From an uncultured Eubacteriales bacterium (GTDB lineage: Bacteria; Bacillota; Clostridia; Peptostreptococcales; Anaerovoracaceae), in the NCBI GenBank assembly GCA_900540145.1, contig UQEW01000003.1:1-48849 (forward strand): 48,849 bases of DNA, in the 5' to 3' direction. The notes below the pieces were generated by a model. That model was not told the origin of the DNA and ran no database searches. It saw nothing but the letters and a program-made list of their open reading frames with translations. Positions within the stretch are counted from its first letter, which is position 1. The number at the start of each line of letters is the position of its first letter. Below, piece after piece: positions 48,782 to 48,849 of the stretch. A program made the translations under genes and the position numbers.

Positions 48782-48849
48782 TTAGAAGCCTCCCTTCAAA
48801 GATTTCTTTTATAACAAAATCGCTTCCTGTTACAGTAACATGTTTCTTT
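48723..48849 (-). CDS. yqfC: Sporulation protein YqfC, C-terminal part
   Basis: The window ends inside this gene. Forty-one codons are visible to a TGA at 48725-48723: KKHVTVTGSDFVIKEIF, then EGRLLIEGKIQGIEFF and an SSSNKDKD tail. This fits YqfC, a small beta-sheet protein encoded just before yqfD. It overlaps the yqfD start by 59 bases in another frame, so the ribosome site of yqfD lies inside yqfC. Confidence 0.85.
   Translation of the reverse strand, partial: KKHVTVTGSDFVIKEIFEGRLLIEGKIQGIEFFSSSNKDKD

Noticed and set aside
1..48849. CRISPR arrays, rRNA genes or intact insertion sequences
   Set aside because: No regular spaced repeats, no rRNA-like stretches and no transposase genes were found.

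Overview
The window looks like the chromosome of an anaerobic, low-GC Bacillota, most likely class Clostridia. The reasons are the Bacillota-type yqfC-yqfD-phoH-ybeY-cdd-era-recO-glyS-ppdK order, an infC-rpmI-rplT operon with a leader attenuator and an AUU start on infC, a LexA box of the Bacillota type, and several anaerobe-type redox proteins (ferredoxin, iron-sulfur flavoprotein, desulfoferrodoxin-like domain). The regulator and transporters at 34-39 kb suggest lysine fermentation or handling. A placement near the Anaerovoracaceae is a guess. Most genes are on the minus strand. Layout, left to right: (1) 1-5.3 kb is a defence island. It holds a truncated STAND-type NTPase with a nuclease-like N-terminus, type I restriction hsdS and hsdM, a truncated RhuM-like gene, and a Fic-fold protein whose catalytic His, motif Arg and inhibitory Glu are all replaced. 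No hsdR is present inside the window. (2) 5.4-6.0 kb is an XRE regulator fused to a complete desulfoferrodoxin-like module. (3) 6.1-14.7 kb is one probable operon. It starts with a 1631-residue multidomain protein (HD phosphohydrolase, helical repeats, NadD-like nucleotidyltransferase, acetyltransferase-like region, phosphoribosyltransferase-like C-terminus), followed by a lactate/malate-dehydrogenase-like protein, an iron-sulfur-flavoprotein-like oxidoreductase, a 39-residue membrane peptide, an unknown acidic protein and a short-chain dehydrogenase. This is the best candidate here for an undescribed system. (4) 15-23 kb is housekeeping: DUF3343, D-Ala-D-Ala carboxypeptidase, citrate synthase, nucleoside catabolism (pdp, deoB), a phosphoesterase and rmuC. 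(5) 23-25.7 kb holds the IF3/L35/L20 operon and a pair of class II aldolase-fold genes, one of which lacks the metal ligands. (6) 25.8-27.7 kb holds a ferredoxin/TIGR04076 operon divergent from a Crp/Fnr regulator. A single perfect palindrome is placed at -41.5 of one inferred promoter and just downstream of the other. (7) 27.8-30.8 kb holds tRNA-Arg(CCG), a dispersed 65-bp repeat (second copy at 16.7 kb), a gene remnant, an XRE repressor with three evenly spaced operator-like sites, a von Willebrand A surface protein and a zinc-ribbon protein. (8) 30.8-34 kb holds a LUD protein, lexA and an ABC-F ATPase. (9) 34-39.3 kb is a compact sigma-54 module. It has a LysO-like exporter, a 79-residue protein, a sigma-54 activator whose sensor resembles 3,5-diaminohexanoate dehydrogenase, and an NhaC-family transporter. 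Textbook -24/-12 promoters lie in front of the small protein and the NhaC gene. (10) 39.3-48.8 kb is the conserved ppdK-to-yqfC core block. All functional statements come from reading motifs and translations by eye; no database search was run.
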